Source: Bosea beijingensis (GTDB lineage: Bacteria; Pseudomonadota; Alphaproteobacteria; Rhizobiales; Beijerinckiaceae). Taken from it: a stretch of DNA of 64,000 nucleotides. Positions 56,248 through 64,000 of this stretch are shown here, in pieces (the first letter of the stretch is position 1; each line of letters starts with the position of its first letter). The position numbers were made by a program, and so were the translations under genes. The notes beneath the pieces are model-generated. The model saw only the letters and a list, made by a program, of their open reading frames with translations. It was not told the origin of the DNA and did no database searches. Where the stretch lies: the NCBI RefSeq assembly GCF_030758975.1, contig NZ_CP132359.1, positions 62,001-126,000 of the forward strand. Direction: 5' to 3'.

Positions 56248-57654
56248 TTATCCCTTGAGCGCAGCCAGTTCCCCCGGCAGCGCGTAGGCCCATTGCGTGA
56301 TGTTGCCGGCGCCCAAACAGACAACGTAGTCGCCCGGCCCGGCCAGCTCCGCCACCATCCCGGCGAGCTTGTCGGAGCTCTCCAGCGGCAGCGCATGGCG
56401 GTGGCCGCGCGCCTTGATCCCCGCGACCAGCGAATCGCGATCCGCGCCCGCGATCGGCGCTTCGCCGGCGGCATAGGTATCAGCCACGATCACCGTATCG
56501 GCATCGTTGAAGCAGGCGGCAAAATCGTCGAACAGGCTCGACAGGCGGGTGTAGCGATGCGGCTGGACGATCGCGATCACCTTGTTCTTGGTCGAGGCGC
56601 GGGCCGCTTTCAGCACGGCAGCGATCTCGACCGGATGGTGGCCGTAATCGTCGAAGATCAGCGCGCCATTCCACTCGCCGGTCTTGGTGAAGCGGCGCTT
56701 GACGCCGCCGAAGCCGGCCAGCGCTTCGCGGATGCGCGGAACGGGAATGCCGAGATCGTAGGCGACGGCGATCGCAGCCGTGGCGTTCAGCGCATTGTGG
56801 TGGCCGGGCATCGGCATCACGAGATCACGGATCACCTCGTCGCGGCCGGTCTTGCGGTCGCGGATCAGCAGCGTGAACTTCGCCTGCCCGCCCGAGAGAT
56901 CGATGTCGATCAGGCGGAAATCCGCCTGCGGGTTCTCGCCGTAGGTCACGACGCGGCGGTCGGTGATCTGTCCAACCAGCCCCTGCACCGTCGGATGGTC
57001 GATGCACATCACGGCGAAGCCGTAGAACGGCAGGTTCTCGACGAAAGAGCGGAAGGCCGCCTTGATCGCGTCGAAGGTGCCGAAATGGTCGAGATGCTCG
57101 GGGTCGATATTGGTGACGATCGCGACGTCCGCCGGAAGCTTCAGGAAGGTGCCGTCGGACTCGTCGGCCTCGACCACCATCCAGTCGCTCTCGCCCATGC
57201 GGGCATTGGTGCCATAGGCGTTGATGATGCCGCCATTGATCACGGTCGGGTCGAGCCCGCCCTTCTCCAGCAGCGTCGCGACCAGCGAGGTCGTGGTCGT
57301 CTTGCCATGGGTGCCGGCGATCGCGACACAGCTCTTGAGGCGCATCAGCTCAGCCAGCATCTCGGCGCGGCGCACCACCGGCAGGCGCAGTTCGCGGGCG
57401 GCGAGCAATTCGGGATTGTCGCGCTTGATCGCGGTCGAGACGACGACGACCTCGGCCTCGCCGAGGTTTTCGGCCTTGTGGCCGACGAAGGTGGTGATGC
57501 CCTTGTCGGCGAGGCGCTTGACGTTGGCGCCGTCGGAGGCGTCCGAGCCCTGCACCTTGTAGCCGAGATTGTGCAGGACCTCGGCGATGCCGGACATGCC
57601 GATGCCGCCGATGCCGACGAAATGGATGGAGCCGAGCTTCGGCGGCAGCTTCAT
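56248..57654 (-). CDS. murC: UDP-N-acetylmuramate--L-alanine ligase
   Basis: Adds L-Ala to UDP-MurNAc. The 468-residue product has the N-terminal [22 protein letters not shown]-loop [20 protein letters not shown], and [20 protein letters not shown] of the Mur ligase C-terminal domain. It starts 15 nt after the murG stop in the dcw cluster. Confidence 0.97.
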   Translation of the reverse strand: MKLPPKLGSIHFVGIGGIGMSGIAEVLHNLGYKVQGSDASDGANVKRLADKGITTFVGHKAENLGEAEVVVVSTAIKRDNPELLAARELRLPVVRRAEMLAELMRLKSCVAIAGTHGKTTTTSLVATLLEKGGLDPTVINGGIINAYGTNARMGESDWMVVEADESDGTFLKLPADVAIVTNIDPEHLDHFGTFDAIKAAFRSFVENLPFYGFAVMCIDHPTVQGLVGQITDRRVVTYGENPQADFRLIDIDLSGGQAKFTLLIRDRKTGRDEVIRDLVMPMPGHHNALNATAAIAVAYDLGIPVPRIREALAGFGGVKRRFTKTGEWNGALIFDDYGHHPVEIAAVLKAARASTKNKVIAIVQPHRYTRLSSLFDDFAACFNDADTVIVADTYAAGEAPIAGADRDSLVAGIKARGHRHALPLESSDKLAGMVAELAGPGDYVVCLGAGNITQWAYALPGELAALKG

Positions 57655-57669
57655 GGTCCTGGAATCCTG

Positions 57670-58770
57670 TCAGTTCGATTGAGCCGTGGCGATCACGAGA
57701 TCGGCCAGGCGGTCGGCAGCGTCGGGGATGCCGGCGCTCTTCGCGTTTGCTGCCATCGTCGTCAAGTGCGTGGGCTGCGCGATGAGCTTGGACAATTCGG
57801 CAGCAAGATGGCGCGGCGTGAAGTCCGGCTGGAGAATGCGGATCGCGCCGCCCGCCCCTTCGAGGAAGGCGGCGTTTGCCGCCTGGTCCTGGTCGAGCGA
57901 GCCTGGCAACGGCACCAGCAAAGCCGGCCGGCCGATCACGGTCAGTTCCGCCACGGTCGAAGCACCGGAGCGCGCGATCACGAGCTGCGCCACCGCCATC
58001 TGCGCCGGCAGGTCCTTGAAGAAGGGTGCTATCGTCGCCTGAACGCCGAGCGTCTCGTAGATGCCGCGCACGCGCTTCTCGTCCTCGGCGCGCGCCTGCT
58101 GCACGATGGTGAGATGCGACCGCTCGGCCTCGGTCAGGAGCTCGATCGCCGGCGGCACGATATCGGCCATGATGCGCGCGCCCTGGCTGCCGCCGAAGAC
58201 GAGCAGCCTGATCTTGCCCTCGCCCGGCGGGCCATAGTCACGGGTCGCAGCCTCGATCACGGCAGGGCGCACGGGATTGCCGACATGGCGGCACTTGGCC
58301 TGCTGCGCCTCGCTGAGCCCGCCTACCCTCGCGAAACCGGTCGCGATCACATCGGCGCGGCCGGCGAGGAAGCGGTTGGCGCGGCCGATCACGGCGTTCT
58401 GTTCGTGGATGAGAGTACGGACGCCCGCAAGCGAGGCGCCAAGCACCGGCGGCACCGTCGGATACCCGCCGAAACCGACGACGACGTCCGGTTTCACCTG
58501 CCGGATGATCCGACGCGCCGCGAACGTGCCCTTGGCGATGTGGAGGAGGGCTGCCGCCTTCTGCAGCGGCGAGCGGCCGGACGGCGTCGCGGCCGGCACG
58601 GCATGCACCGCCTCGGCCGGGAAACTGCCGGCGAATTCGGCGGCGCGCGTATCGGTCATCAGCACGACGCGCATGCCCTTGGCATGCAGCGCGTGGCTCA
58701 GCGCCTCGGCCGGGAAGAGATGGCCACCGGTTCCTCCGGCTGCCAGCATGATCAGCTTGCCCGTGGCCAT
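57670..58770 (-). CDS. murG: Lipid II synthase MurG
   Basis: Membrane-associated glycosyltransferase converting lipid I to lipid II. The 366-residue GT28 protein has AAGGTGGHLFPAEALSHAL, VGFGGYPTVPPVLGA, LIHEQNAVIGRANRFLA and LLVFGGSQGARIM. It starts 4 nt after the ftsW stop, so it is translationally close-linked. Confidence 0.96.
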   Translation of the reverse strand: MATGKLIMLAAGGTGGHLFPAEALSHALHAKGMRVVLMTDTRAAEFAGSFPAEAVHAVPAATPSGRSPLQKAAALLHIAKGTFAARRIIRQVKPDVVVGFGGYPTVPPVLGASLAGVRTLIHEQNAVIGRANRFLAGRADVIATGFARVGGLSEAQQAKCRHVGNPVRPAVIEAATRDYGPPGEGKIRLLVFGGSQGARIMADIVPPAIELLTEAERSHLTIVQQARAEDEKRVRGIYETLGVQATIAPFFKDLPAQMAVAQLVIARSGASTVAELTVIGRPALLVPLPGSLDQDQAANAAFLEGAGGAIRILQPDFTPRHLAAELSKLIAQPTHLTTMAANAKSAGIPDAADRLADLVIATAQSN

Positions 58771-58774
58771 CGGA

Positions 58775-59908
58775 TCAGCGCCCGAAATCCACCGCGCGGG
58801 GGCGCCGCCGCGTCAATGCCAGCAGAAAGCCGGTCCCGACCGCGAGCGAGAGCAGAGAGGAGCCGCCATAGGAGATGAAGGGCAGCGTCATGCCCTTGGC
58901 CGGCATCATGTGCAGGTTGACCATCATGTTGATCGCCGCTTGGATGCCGAAGAGCAGGGCAAGGCCGGTGACCGCGAGGCGGATGAACGGGTCCTCCGCC
59001 TTCTGCGCCACGAACAGCGCCCGGATCACGATGATCGCGAAGAGCGCGACCAGCAGCATGCAGACGACGATGCCGAATTCCTCGGCCGTGACTGCAAAAA
59101 TGAAGTCGGTATGGGCGTCCGGCAGGATGCGCTTCACCGTGCCCTCGCCCGGGCCTTTGCCGAGCCAGCCGCCCTGCGCGAAGCTCTCCAGTGCCGTGTC
59201 GACCTGGAAGGAATCGCCCGAGCCCTTGTCCATGAAGCGCTCGATGCGGGCACGGACGTGCGGCACCAGTTCATAGGCGACAAAGATGCCGACGGCGCCG
59301 ATGCCGCCGAGCCCTATCACCCAGAACCAATGCAGGCCGGCGACGAAGAACAGGCCGCACCAGACGAGGCTGACCAGCATGGTCTGGCCGAAATCGGGCT
59401 GCAGGATGAGCGGCACGATGGTGACCGGCAGCAGCAGCAGCGCCAGGATCGTACCCGGCAGGTCCGGCCGGCGCGTGCCCTCGGCGAAGGCCCAGGCCGC
59501 CATGATGACGAAAGCGGGCTTGAGGAACTCCGACGGCTGGACCGAGCCGAGCGGCCCGAGCGTCAGCCAGCGCTTGGCGCCCTTCACCTCGACGCCGAAA
59601 TAGAGCGTCGCCACCACCATGGCGAGCGAGCCGAGATAGATCAACAGCGCGGCACGGCGCACCTGGCGCGGCGTCATCAGCGACACCCCGAGGAAGATCA
59701 CCATAGCGCCGAGCAGATAGGCCGCCTGTCGGTTGACGAAATGGAAGGTCGAGAGGCCGAGCCGCTCGGCCACCGGCGGCCCGCCCGCCATCAGCAGCAC
59801 CACACCCGAGACCATCAGGGCGACGAGCGCGGCGAGGATGAGGCGATCGATCGACCACCACCAGCGACCGCTGAGAGAAGGTTCCGCGCGCGAGACCATG
59901 ACGGGCAT
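58775..59908 (-). CDS. ftsW: Lipid II polymerase FtsW (SEDS)
   Basis: SEDS-family septal peptidoglycan glycosyltransferase. The 377-residue membrane protein has about ten helices and the signatures KGAKRWLTLGPLGSVQPSEF, PDFGQTMLV, PDAHTDFIFAVTAEEFG and MTLPFISYGGSSLL. It lies in the expected dcw position before murG, but a plus-strand gene and 290 nt separate it from murD, so it probably has its own promoter in 59909-60198. A TTAACC half-site lies at about 59973. Confidence 0.95.
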   Translation of the reverse strand: MPVMVSRAEPSLSGRWWWSIDRLILAALVALMVSGVVLLMAGGPPVAERLGLSTFHFVNRQAAYLLGAMVIFLGVSLMTPRQVRRAALLIYLGSLAMVVATLYFGVEVKGAKRWLTLGPLGSVQPSEFLKPAFVIMAAWAFAEGTRRPDLPGTILALLLLPVTIVPLILQPDFGQTMLVSLVWCGLFFVAGLHWFWVIGLGGIGAVGIFVAYELVPHVRARIERFMDKGSGDSFQVDTALESFAQGGWLGKGPGEGTVKRILPDAHTDFIFAVTAEEFGIVVCMLLVALFAIIVIRALFVAQKAEDPFIRLAVTGLALLFGIQAAINMMVNLHMMPAKGMTLPFISYGGSSLLSLAVGTGFLLALTRRRPRAVDFGR

Positions 59909-60198
59909 CCCATCGACAAATTCGGCGCGGCCGAAGCCGCGCTTGCGTGACGAATCACTCTGTCAATGAATGGTTAACCGATTGATTCCGATGCGCCGGA
60001 TCAGTGGTCTCAGCGCACCGCAATCCACAGTGGCGCATGGCTCCTCGCGACCTCTTCGACGCAGGTTCGACCATGTCGATCGGCTTCGTGCCTCAAATCG
60101 GACTCGTGTTGCCGATCAAATGCGAAGGCCGCTCCTGACACGCATTGTCGCCCCCATGGGAGGAGCTACGGCTTGCACCAACAGCGAAAGGACTGATC

Positions 60199-60678
60199 AT
60201 GGCCATCGCCAAGAACACGATCTGCCTGTGGTACGACAAGGATGCCGAGGCTGCCGCCCGCTTCTATGCGCAGACCTTCCCGGACAGCGCGGTGAACGAG
60301 GTGTTCCGCGCCCCCACCGACTTTCCTTCCGGCAAGGCCGGCGACGCGCTGACCGTCACCTTCACGATCCTCGGCATTCCCTGCCTCGGCCTCAATGGTG
60401 GGCCGATGTTCAAGCACAGCGAGGCCTTCTCCTTCCAGATCGCCACCGAGGACCAGGCGGAGACGGATCGCTACTGGAACGCCATCGTCGGCAATGGCGG
60501 CAAGGAGAGCGATTGCGGCTGGTGCAAGGACAAATGGGGCCTGTCCTGGCAGATCACGCCGCGCGTGCTGACCGAGGCGCTCGCCGCCGGTGGCGAGGAG
60601 GCCAAGCGCGCTTTCGCAGCGATGATGACGATGCAGAAGATCGACGTCGCCAAGATCGAGGCGGCCCGGCGCGGCTGA
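60199..60678 (+). CDS. VOC-like PhnB/3-demethylubiquinone methyltransferase-domain protein
   Basis: A 159-residue glyoxalase-fold protein starting KNTICLWYDKDAEAAARFYA with FTILGIPCLGLNGGPMFKHS and CKDKWGLSWQITPRVL, the pattern of the PhnB-like VOC family named after 3-demethylubiquinone-9 3-methyltransferase domains. Real activity of such proteins is mostly unknown. AAAGGACTGATC precedes the ATG. It is on the plus strand inside the otherwise minus-strand dcw cluster and converges with murD, 3 nt apart. Confidence 0.9.
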   Translation: MAIAKNTICLWYDKDAEAAARFYAQTFPDSAVNEVFRAPTDFPSGKAGDALTVTFTILGIPCLGLNGGPMFKHSEAFSFQIATEDQAETDRYWNAIVGNGGKESDCGWCKDKWGLSWQITPRVLTEALAAGGEEAKRAFAAMMTMQKIDVAKIEAARRG

Positions 60679-60681
60679 GAC

Positions 60682-62115
60682 CTACCGCTTGCCGCCGAAG
60701 GGCTCGAAGCCCGGCAGGTCGGCAACCAGCTTGCGGAAGCTGTCGCCGCGCACCTCGAAATTCGGGAACTGGTCGAAGGAGGCGCAGGCCGGCGAGAGCA
60801 GCACCGCGATCTCGCCCTCGCCCGACGTCGCCAGCGCGTCGCGCGTCGCATCGGCTACCGCCTTGTCGAGCGTGACGCTGCGCTCATAGGCGACGCGCCC
60901 GTCATCGTCGAAGGTCGCGGCGAAGAGATCGCTCGCCGCGCCGATCAGATAGGCACGGGCGATGTTCGGGAAATAGCGGCGGAGCGACTCGATCCCGCCG
61001 TCCTTCGCCTTGCCGCCAAGGATCCAGAAGATGCCGTGGAAGGAGGTCAGCGCCTTCTCGGTGGAGTCAGCATTGGTCGCCTTGGAATCGTTGATGAAGA
61101 CGACGCGGCCGATCCGGCCGAGTTCCTCCATGCGATGCGCCAGGCCCGGATAGGTCTTGAAGCCCGCCGCGATCTCTTCAGCGGTGAGGCCCAAGGCCGA
61201 GCAGGCAGCAAAGGCAGCCGCCGCGTTCTGCGCATTATGCGAACCGCGCAACGAGCCGATGCCGGCGAGATTGGCGACGACGCGCGGCTTGCCGTCCTTG
61301 ACCTCGACGATGCGGGTGTCGAGCCGGCCCTGATTGGCGGTGACGCCGGCGAAGACGCCTTCGTCGAGCGGCTGCTCGCCGCTGATCCTGACCAGCGGGC
61401 GGCCTCCGGCGGCACGACGACGCGCCATCTGCTTGGAGGCATCGTCATCGACGCCGACGACGGCGATATCGGCGGCCGCGACCAGCCGCTCCTTGATGGC
61501 GGCGTAGTTCTCCAGCGAGCCATGCCGGTCGAGATGGTCGGGCGTCAGGTTCATCTGGATGCCGACGGTCGGCGCAAGCGAGGGCGCGAGATCGATCTGA
61601 TAGCTCGAGCACTCGATGACATGGATGCGGTTCGCGGCCGGCGGGTTCAGCGCCAGCACGGCCGTGCCGATATTGCCGCCCATCTGCACGTCGCGGCCGG
61701 CTTCACGCAGAACATGCGCGATCAGTGCGGTCGTGGTCGACTTGCCGTTGGTGCCGGTGATGCAGACGACCGGCGCGCCCGGCGCGATCTTCGCCCGCTC
61801 CCGGAAGAACAACTCGACATCGCCGATGATCGCGACGCCGGCAGCCTTGGCCTTGCCGACCGTCCAGTGCGGCTCGGGATGGGTCAGCGGCACGCCGGGC
61901 GAGAGCACGAAAGCCGCGAAGCCCGACCAGTTGGCATTCGCCAAGTCGACGACGGCGATGCCCTCGGCCGCCGCCTTGTCCCGGCTCTTCTCGTTGTCGT
62001 CCCAGGCCGCGACCGCGGCGCCGCCTGCCCTGAGCGCGCGCGCCGTCGCGAGCCCGGAGCCGCCGAGGCCGAACAGGGCGACCTTGCGCCCGGCGAAAAC
62101 GGTGACGGGCGTCAT
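60682..62115 (-). CDS. murD: UDP-N-acetylmuramoylalanine--D-glutamate ligase
   Basis: Adds D-Glu to the peptidoglycan precursor. The 477-residue product has [23 protein letters not shown]-loop [32 protein letters not shown] and [12 protein letters not shown]. It starts 81 nt after the mraY stop; a degenerate palindrome-like sequence lies in the gap. Convergent with the VOC gene. Confidence 0.97.
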   Translation of the reverse strand: MTPVTVFAGRKVALFGLGGSGLATARALRAGGAAVAAWDDNEKSRDKAAAEGIAVVDLANANWSGFAAFVLSPGVPLTHPEPHWTVGKAKAAGVAIIGDVELFFRERAKIAPGAPVVCITGTNGKSTTTALIAHVLREAGRDVQMGGNIGTAVLALNPPAANRIHVIECSSYQIDLAPSLAPTVGIQMNLTPDHLDRHGSLENYAAIKERLVAAADIAVVGVDDDASKQMARRRAAGGRPLVRISGEQPLDEGVFAGVTANQGRLDTRIVEVKDGKPRVVANLAGIGSLRGSHNAQNAAAAFAACSALGLTAEEIAAGFKTYPGLAHRMEELGRIGRVVFINDSKATNADSTEKALTSFHGIFWILGGKAKDGGIESLRRYFPNIARAYLIGAASDLFAATFDDDGRVAYERSVTLDKAVADATRDALATSGEGEIAVLLSPACASFDQFPNFEVRGDSFRKLVADLPGFEPFGGKR

Positions 62116-62196
62116 CGCGTCATGATGCCGAACCGCAGGTCCGCGGTAGCGAATAGTGGGAACCGGTTTTCGGGGGACATCATGCCCTCACTCAAA

Positions 62197-63279
62197 TCAG
62201 CGCAGCTTCAGCGTGGCGAGGCCGACCAGCGCCAGCACGACCGAGATGATCCAGAAGCGGATCACGACCTGCGGCTCGGTCCAGCCCAGCTTCTCGAAAT
62301 GGTGGTGGATCGGCGCCATCAGGAAGACGCGCTTGCCGGTGCGCTTGAACACGAAGACCTGGATGATGACCGAGAGCGCCTCGACCACGAAGAGGCCGCC
62401 GACGATGGCGAGCACGATCTCGTGCTTGGTCGCGACCGCGATGGTGCCGAGCAGGCCGCCGAGGCCCAGCGACCCGGTATCGCCCATGAAGATCTGGGCC
62501 GGCGGCGCGTTGAACCAGAGGAAGCCGAGGCCGGCGCCGATCACCGCGCCGCAGATCACCGCAAGCTCGCCCGCGCCGGGGATGTGGTGGATCTGCAGGT
62601 AATTGGCGAAGATCGCATTGCCGACGAGATAGGAGATGAAGCCGAAGGTGCCGGCCGCGATCATCACCGGCACGATGGCGAGGCCGTCGAGACCGTCGGT
62701 CAGGTTCACCGAATTGCCGGCGCCGACCACGACGAAGGCGGTAACCAGCGGGAACAGGATGCCGAGCGGAATGATCGCTTCCTTGAGGAAGGGCATCGCG
62801 AAGCCCGAGCCGATCGCCGGCGGCTGCGTCTGCATGATGAAATAGCAGGCGATCAGCGCGACCACGACCTCGATCGAAATGCGCGCCTTGCCCGAGAAGC
62901 CCTTGTGCGACTGCTTGGTGACCTTGAGATAATCGTCATAGAAGCCGATCGCTCCATAGGCCGCGGTGACGCCGAGCACGATCCAGACGTAAGGATTGCG
63001 CAGGTTGCCCCAGAGCAGCACCGCGACGAACAGCCCGGTCAGGATCATCAGCCCGCCCATGGTCGGCGTGCCGCGCTTGGCGAGATGCGATTCCGGCCCG
63101 TCGGTGCGGATCGGCTGGCCCTTGCCCTGCTTGATCCGGAGCCAGGAAATCGCCGAGGGACCGAAGAAGAAGACGAAAAGCAGCGCCGTCGCCGTCGCTC
63201 CGCCTGCGCGGAAGGTGATGTAGCGGAAGACGTTTAGCACCGGGAAGGTGCCGGCGAAGTCGGCGAGCCAAACGAGCAT
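62197..63279 (-). CDS. mraY: Phospho-N-acetylmuramoyl-pentapeptide transferase
   Basis: Makes lipid I at the inner membrane. The 360-residue protein has ten membrane helices with [11 protein letters not shown], the catalytic [28 protein letters not shown] and the [13 protein letters not shown] loop. It starts 18 nt after the murF stop. Confidence 0.97.
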   Translation of the reverse strand: MLVWLADFAGTFPVLNVFRYITFRAGGATATALLFVFFFGPSAISWLRIKQGKGQPIRTDGPESHLAKRGTPTMGGLMILTGLFVAVLLWGNLRNPYVWIVLGVTAAYGAIGFYDDYLKVTKQSHKGFSGKARISIEVVVALIACYFIMQTQPPAIGSGFAMPFLKEAIIPLGILFPLVTAFVVVGAGNSVNLTDGLDGLAIVPVMIAAGTFGFISYLVGNAIFANYLQIHHIPGAGELAVICGAVIGAGLGFLWFNAPPAQIFMGDTGSLGLGGLLGTIAVATKHEIVLAIVGGLFVVEALSVIIQVFVFKRTGKRVFLMAPIHHHFEKLGWTEPQVVIRFWIISVVLALVGLATLKLR

Positions 63280-63297
63280 TCTGCAGGGTTCTCTTGT

Positions 63298-64000
63298 CTA
63301 TTGGTCTTCGGCAGGCACGGCAGGAAAGCGCGCGAGGATCGCCTTGACGATCGGACCCATGCGCGTGCCCAGCGATCCCTTGACCGTGACGGTGTCGCCG
63401 CCGCGGATCGCATCGAGCACGAGCGGCTCCAGCTCGCTCGCGGTTGCGGCATAAGCCCCCCGCATGGCGGAAGGCAAGCTCTCATGCAGCCCCTTCATCA
63501 GCGGGCCGCAGGTGAAGACCTTGTCGATTCCGTTGGAAACCAGCGGCTCGGCGAGCCCCCGATGCAGATCGGGACCGGTCGGCCCGAGCTCCAGCATGTC
63601 GCCGAGCACGGCGATGCGCCTTCCGCGCCCCTCGACCGGCAGGCGGCCGAGATTCTCGATCGCGGCCCGCATCGAGGCGGGGTTGCCGTTATAGCTTTCG
63701 TCGAGCAGCGTGATCCTGCCGCCGGGCGCCTGCAGAACCTGGCGGGCACCACGCCCGGCCGGCGGCGTGAGATCACCCAGCGCCAGCGCCGCCAGCGCGA
63801 GATCGGCGCCGAGCGCATGGACGGCGGCGAGCACGGCGAGCGAATTCAGCACGATATGCTTGCCGGGGCTGCCGAGCCGATAGGTCACGGGCTCGCCGAA
63901 GACGCGGGCCTCGACCGTCGACAGGTCGGGCTTCAGCGCGCAGGAGATCAGCTTGACGTCGGCATCGGGGCTTTCGCCGAAGGTGACGATCCGCCCGGCA
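63298..64000 (-). CDS. murF: UDP-N-acetylmuramoyl-tripeptide--D-alanyl-D-alanine ligase (partial, C-terminal part)
   Basis: Adds D-Ala-D-Ala to the precursor. Only the C-terminal ~233 residues lie in the window; the start is beyond the right edge. The part seen shows LLDESYNGNPASMRAAIENL, VLGDMLELGP and TVKGSLGTRMGPIVKAILAR, as expected for MurF. It stops with TAG 18 nt before the mraY start. Confidence 0.95.
   Translation of the reverse strand, partial: AGRIVTFGESPDADVKLISCALKPDLSTVEARVFGEPVTYRLGSPGKHIVLNSLAVLAAVHALGADLALAALALGDLTPPAGRGARQVLQAPGGRITLLDESYNGNPASMRAAIENLGRLPVEGRGRRIAVLGDMLELGPTGPDLHRGLAEPLVSNGIDKVFTCGPLMKGLHESLPSAMRGAYAATASELEPLVLDAIRGGDTVTVKGSLGTRMGPIVKAILARFPAVPAEDQ

Noticed and set aside
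56293..58878. 861-codon open frame opposite murC and murG
   Set aside because: Antisense shadow; composition is typical for the complement of GC-rich coding DNA and motifs of MurC and MurG on the other strand are intact.
59965..59985. CtrA site upstream of ftsW
   Set aside because: Only one TTAACC half-site; no partner at seven bases.
62117..62184. Possible fourth type E palindrome between murD and mraY
   Set aside because: CATGATG and CATCATG ends and a GGTTTTCGG piece are reminiscent, but the arms do not pair well enough to count it as a copy.

Overview
The window is about 64 kb of GC-rich (roughly two-thirds GC), densely coding chromosomal DNA. Several traits point to an alphaproteobacterium of the order Hyphomicrobiales, with Bosea or a near relative the best guess (inference): the order thyA-GNAT-folA / hflK-hflC-DUF2065-degP / serB-miaA / ilvB, a circularly permuted two-piece tmRNA followed directly by an alpha-type sspB, the fumC-DUF4169-RHH trio, betaine-lipid genes btaAB, a CtrA-like box before ddl-ftsQAZ, and long palindromic intergenic repeats. 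I see no transposase, integrase, phage gene, CRISPR array, tRNA or rRNA.

Layout. 1-11 kb: partial ilvB behind a peptide-coding attenuator; a diguanylate cyclase; miaA diverging from serB; a small cupin; the membrane proteostasis run hflK-hflC-DUF2065-degP; and the folate/dTMP run thyA-GNAT-folA. 11-20 kb: a small PepSY-like exported protein, ssrA-sspB (trans-translation and its ClpXP adaptor), fumC with two small partners, a large AsmA-like protein and an FAD-linked D-2-hydroxyacid dehydrogenase. 20-31 kb: a thioesterase, a potassium channel with a zinc ribbon, btaAB with a candidate Pho box, msrB, a decayed aidB-like remnant, uvrD, a hicAB toxin-antitoxin pair, an acetyltransferase, a divergent HxlR/SDR pair, prmA and two small unknown proteins. 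31-44 kb: an Xaa-Pro aminopeptidase, azlCD with an AraC regulator, a second AraC regulator diverging from an MFS exporter, ligA, a DUF2189 membrane protein, a 24-residue membrane peptide, a DEAD-box helicase and a frameshifted MBL-fold hydrolase. 44-64 kb: recN, bamD, lpxC and the division/cell-wall (dcw) cluster ftsZ-ftsA-ftsQ-ddl-murB-murC-murG-ftsW-murD-mraY-murF. This cluster is all on the minus strand, transcribed from high to low coordinates, and is broken by a MarR/EamA pair and by one plus-strand VOC-like gene.

How the parts fit. Most of the window is envelope growth and quality control: lipid II synthesis and flipping (mur, mraY, ftsW), the divisome (ftsQAZ), lipid A commitment (lpxC), outer membrane assembly (bamD) and periplasmic or membrane proteolysis (degP, hflKC). 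The most informative non-coding signals are the ilvB attenuator (a short Leu/Ile/Val-rich leader with mutually exclusive hairpins), the permuted ssrA, the Pho-box-like repeat before btaA, the TTAA-N7-TTAAC box before ddl-ftsQAZ, the 22-bp palindrome between marR and eamA, and five kinds of intergenic palindrome. I found no clearly unprecedented multi-gene system. The least explained items are the two small co-oriented genes at 30.6-31.0 kb and the 24-residue membrane peptide at 40.9 kb.
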